From Allobosea lathyri (GTDB lineage Bacteria > Pseudomonadota > Alphaproteobacteria > Rhizobiales > Beijerinckiaceae): 64,000 nucleotides of DNA. The stretch is from the NCBI RefSeq assembly GCF_900108245.1, contig NZ_FNUY01000019.1, positions 1 through 64,000 of the forward strand. Direction: 5' to 3'. The notes beneath the pieces were generated by a model. That model ran no database searches, was not told the DNA's origin, and saw nothing but the letters and a program-made list of their open reading frames with translations. The position numbers and the translations under genes were made by a program. Below, piece by piece: positions 60,977 through 64,000 of this stretch. Within the stretch, counting starts at the first letter, position 1. Every line of letters begins with the position of its first letter.

Positions 60977-62563
60977 ATGAGAAACTTTGAACTTCCAGGC
61001 CGGTCCGAGGCGTTTGGCGTCAACGGAATGGTGGCTACCACCCATCCCCTCGCCTCGATGGCCGCGATCGATGTTCTGCGCGGAGGCGGGAACGCCATCG
61101 ACGCTGCGGTGGCTGCCGCCGCGGTTCTCGCTGTGGTCGAACCAAGCCAGACCGGCATCGGCGGGGATTGCTTTGCGCTCATCAAGCGCGAGGGCAAGCC
61201 CGTTGTCGCCATCAACGGATCTGGTGCCGCGCCCTCGAACATCGATGTCGAGCGCCTGCGGCAAGAACACAAGGCTGTGCTGCCCGGCGATAGCGTGCAT
61301 GCCGTTACCGTCCCTGGCGCGCTGCGCACATGGGAGAAGCTCGTCCAGGATCACGGTAGCCGAGAGTGGGCCGGCCTCCTCGCGCCTGCAATAAGCGCCG
61401 CGGAAAATGGCTATCCGGTAACGGAGCGGCTCGCCCTCGACTGGACTAGACAGACGGAGAAGCTCTCGAAGCTGACAGACACAGCAGCGATTTTCCTTCC
61501 GCATGGCAGGGCGCCGTCGGCTGGCGACGTACACGTGCAGCGGAATCTTGCGAAGGCGCTTAGAGAGGTTGCCGCGTCGGGGGCTTCCGCCTTCTACGAC
61601 GGCTGGATCGCTGAAGATATTGTCGCCTCGTTGAACGCGCTGGGAGGGTCTCATCGCCTGCAGGAGCTCGCCGCTTTCGAGCCGCGTTACGAGACCCCGA
61701 TTTCCGCTGAATACAGGGGTCATCAGCTCTGGGAATGCCCGCCAAACGGGTCCGGCGTCACAGTGCTTGCGATGGCAACTCTGCTCGATCGCTTCGATCT
61801 GTCCGCACTCGATCCGCAATCTCCCGAGCGATATCATATCCTGGCCGAAATCGCCCGGATCGCTTATGCGGAACGTGATGTGTTTGTTGCCGATCCGGAC
61901 AAAGCTCCGGTGCCTCTCCAGCACCTTTTATCTGCTGGACGTGCAGATGCGCTTTTCCCACGGATTTCAAATTCCGGCCGTATCAGCGATCTGACCCCGA
62001 TTCCGACTCCAGAACACAAGGACACCGTTTTCCTAACGGTCGTTGATAAAGACCGCACTGCGGTTTCGTTAATCAACTCGATTTTCGATGATTTCGGCAG
62101 CGGCATCGTCTCTTCCAAGAGCGGGGTGCTGTTTCACAACCGGGGCTGCGGGTTCGTCCTCGAGGAGGGGCATCCCAACGTCCTCGCGCCCGGTAAGCGG
62201 CCTCTGCACACCATTCTGCCCGCGATGCTGACGAAAGATGGTGAGGTGGAATTGGCCTTTGGGGTGACCGGCGGTCACTTCCAGCCGATCGGCCAGATCC
62301 AACTCCTGTCCAACATCCTCGATCATGGGATGTCCGTGCAGGAAGCGATCGACGCTCCCCGGATTTTTGCTCGGGGCGACGTGCTCGACTTTGAGCACAC
62401 CGTGCCCGAGGCCGCGCTGGCGCGGCTCCGAGCATTGGGTCACCGCCCAACCCCGGCCCCTAACCCGCTCGGAACCGCCCAGGCGATCTTCATAGACCGA
62501 AAGCGCGGCCTCCTTCGGGGTGGAGCGGATCCGCGCCGCGACGGCGTAGCCCTCGGATATTGA
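60977..62563 (+). CDS. gamma-glutamyltransferase-family protein (second copy)
   Basis: A 528-residue paralogue of the gene at 26916, by eye about half identical. Candidate nucleophile Thr350 in PEHKDTVFLTVVDKD; also THPLASMAAIDVLRGGGNAI, TGIGGDCFALI, NSIFDDFGSGIV and KRPLHTILPAML. No signal peptide, as in the first copy. It begins 21 bases after the DUF1445 fragment. Complete and probably functional, although its neighbours on both sides are broken. The TauE gene at the window edge follows, as in the other copy. Confidence 0.87.
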   Translation: MRNFELPGRSEAFGVNGMVATTHPLASMAAIDVLRGGGNAIDAAVAAAAVLAVVEPSQTGIGGDCFALIKREGKPVVAINGSGAAPSNIDVERLRQEHKAVLPGDSVHAVTVPGALRTWEKLVQDHGSREWAGLLAPAISAAENGYPVTERLALDWTRQTEKLSKLTDTAAIFLPHGRAPSAGDVHVQRNLAKALREVAASGASAFYDGWIAEDIVASLNALGGSHRLQELAAFEPRYETPISAEYRGHQLWECPPNGSGVTVLAMATLLDRFDLSALDPQSPERYHILAEIARIAYAERDVFVADPDKAPVPLQHLLSAGRADALFPRISNSGRISDLTPIPTPEHKDTVFLTVVDKDRTAVSLINSIFDDFGSGIVSSKSGVLFHNRGCGFVLEEGHPNVLAPGKRPLHTILPAMLTKDGEVELAFGVTGGHFQPIGQIQLLSNILDHGMSVQEAIDAPRIFARGDVLDFEHTVPEAALARLRALGHRPTPAPNPLGTAQAIFIDRKRGLLRGGADPRRDGVALGY

Positions 62564-62710
62564 GATCAGGACCATGACAGCAGTTCTCAACGACAAGTTC
62601 AGCCTTCATCTGCATTCCCGGCCCGTTCGCACTGAAGCCTACGGCACCCAGGACCGGACTGAGATCCTCAGCCTCGCGGCCTTCGACCTTGCCCGCGAAG
62701 AGATCACCTC

Positions 62711-63550
62711 GTGGCCGGGGTATCACCAACGGCCATCCTGTCTGAGCATCTTGCGAAGTTGAACGGTCAGATCAGCTTCACGGCGGTTTGCGACGAGGTG
62801 ATGTTCGGCACCCGGGGCACGGAGGCAATTCTGCGGGAGCAGCCTGGCTTGGCAGGCGACTTCATGATCAGCGCCGAGGGCCCGGGCTATATGGATCTGG
62901 CGGTTGCCGAGAAGGGGCTGCTCTGGGTCGATGTCGAAGTAACTGGACCTTCCGGCCACTCATCCCGCGCACTGCGGAAGGAAAGCGCGGTTGGCAAGCT
63001 CGTCGCGTTTATGACCGAGATCGACAAGCTGAACGACGAGTATGCGGCGCTTCCCGCTGAACTGGACGGCGTCTCTGGTAACGAAGACAACCTGGGGCTT
63101 CGCCTTTCGGCAAGCGCCGGCGTAGTTGGTGCGGGCACCGTGCGGAGCCTAATGGCACCCATGGCGTTCGCTCATTTTGATTTCCGGCTACCGCCGGGTA
63201 TCCCGGCTTCCAACGTAAAGCAGCGCCTGCTGGCGCTCGCAAACCGGTTCGAAGGAATTCAGCTGAGTTACCCGAAGGAGTGGGATCCGAACTGGGAGCC
63301 CTCCAACAGCCGATACGCCTCCCTCCTCTCCGACACGATCGCAACGGTCCGTGGGTCGGCTCCGCGGATGGTGGTTCGCCTCCCGGGTAGCGATGCTCGA
63401 CATTGGAGAAACCGGGGCGTGCCGGCGATTTGCTTTGGCCCTAAGCCAACCCTCTCCGCCGGAGTGGACGACTACCCCAATGAGCAAGATGTCGTCGATT
63501 GCGCGAAGATCTACGCCCTCGCTGCCCTCAAGCTCATGGCCTCGGTATAA
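62711..63550 (+). pseudogene. M20-family peptidase lacking its N-terminal part
   Basis: The reading gives the second half of an M20 peptidase of the ArgE/DapE group: NGQISFTAVCDEVMFGTRGT, the lid-domain WVDVEVTGPSGHSSRALRKE, MAFAHFDFRLPPGIPASNVK, and the end GSDARHWRNRGVPAICFGPK. The first 100 or so residues, with the HxD metal site, are absent; the sequence at 62574-62710 shows no M20 features. The usual His near the C-terminus (AHxxDE) is also missing (SAGVDDYPNE). Thus it is not expected to be active. It lies between the second gamma-glutamyltransferase and the second TauE gene. Confidence 0.75.
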
Positions 63551-63827
63551 CCTGCGGTCCTGACACGCAGCCGCTTCAGCGAAGCTGGATTTGAACAGAC
63601 TCAGATTGGGCCGCGAGACTACCCCTGCGGGCCCTTTTCACATGAGCACATCAAAAGCGCCGGTTTATGCCGACTGCTTCGCTGTCGAGAAAATCTCCCC
63701 CAGCGCGGCCGGGTGGCGAGCGAATATTGCAAATGGCACCGAGAAAAAGAGCCCCTCGTTCGCTCAATTCAAGTAAACTCTTCATATAGCGAGCTCTTGA
63801 ATGGGCTTGAACCAATAAGGGATCAAG

Positions 63828-64000
63828 ATGATTGCTGGAATTCCACTTGGCGATCTCGCCTTCCTAGCCGTCTCGTTGGTCGCGGCGGGTGCCATTACCG
63901 GGATCCTGGCAGGACTTTTCGGAGTTGGAGGCGGCGCCGTAATCGTGCCCATTCTCTATGAAGTTTTCCGGGTGATCGGCGTATCGGAAGAAATCCGGAT
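63828..64000 (+). CDS. TauE/SafE-family exporter, partial (cut by right window edge)
   Basis: The first 57 residues are visible and nearly match the start of the exporter at 25997-26827: AGIPLGDLAFLAVSLVAAG here, AGIPLNELAFLAASLVVAG there, followed by GLFGVGGGAVIVPILYE in both. AAGG at 63817-63820 serves the ATG. The gene continues beyond the window. It follows the second gamma-glutamyltransferase and the broken M20 gene. Confidence 0.88.
   Translation, partial: MIAGIPLGDLAFLAVSLVAAGAITGILAGLFGVGGGAVIVPILYEVFRVIGVSEEIR

Noticed and set aside
62574..62762. A separate small gene between gamma-glutamyltransferase and the M20 fragment
   Set aside because: It overlaps the M20 remnant in another frame and shows no family pattern; more likely debris from the deletion.

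Overview
This is a GC-rich, gene-dense window from what looks like an alphaproteobacterium of the Hyphomicrobiales (Bosea/Bradyrhizobium-type gene content: many ABC and TRAP importers, LLM flavin monooxygenases, protocatechuate-type aromatic catabolism). The organism assignment is an inference from gene content, not from a marker gene. No rRNA, tRNA or CRISPR array was seen. The window reads as an accessory catabolic region stitched together around insertion sequences and their remnants.

Layout. 1-890: the inner part of an IS3-family element running off the left edge. 1112-10290: plus-strand genes for a cyclase-family hydrolase, a frameshifted TauE/SafE exporter, a sulfite-oxidase-type molybdoprotein, a beta-propeller protein, an amidase, an unusual protein made of three tandem RidA domains, and a polar amino acid ABC importer. 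10399-11414: an IS481-family element with a frameshifted transposase. 11500-25821: a sulfur-scavenging type island with four LLM flavin monooxygenases, a flavin reductase, an oligopeptide-type ABC importer with two tandemly duplicated binding proteins, and an Rrf2 regulator with a matching candidate operator. 25997-36008: a minus-strand run of genes for importing and hydrolysing amino acid conjugates (TauE exporter, gamma-glutamyltransferase, ABC importer, two M20 amidohydrolases, one M24 hydrolase).

36515-50407 is the most interesting part. It pairs aromatic ring cleavage (intradiol dioxygenase, HpaH-type hydratase/decarboxylase, HpaI-type aldolase, PobA-type hydroxylase, Liv-type ABC importer) with a complete tetrahydrofolate one-carbon disposal route (LigM/DesA-like O-demethylase, MetF-like reductase, FolD, PurU). 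Five exact copies and one near copy of the palindrome AATCGATT sit only in the promoter regions of this island, next to a GntR/FCD regulator, so it looks like one local regulon for methoxylated aromatic compounds.

50710-58110 holds a MarR regulator, a TRAP transporter, a thiamine-diphosphate enzyme and a fold-type II PLP enzyme that probably act on one unknown substrate. 58113-63550 is partly decayed: an IS701-like remnant, an Lrp regulator split by a UGA, a truncated DUF1445 hydro-lyase and an M20 peptidase missing its front end, beside intact RidA and gamma-glutamyltransferase genes. The window ends inside a second TauE/SafE gene closely similar to the one at 25997-26827, so a gamma-glutamyltransferase plus TauE pair occurs twice.
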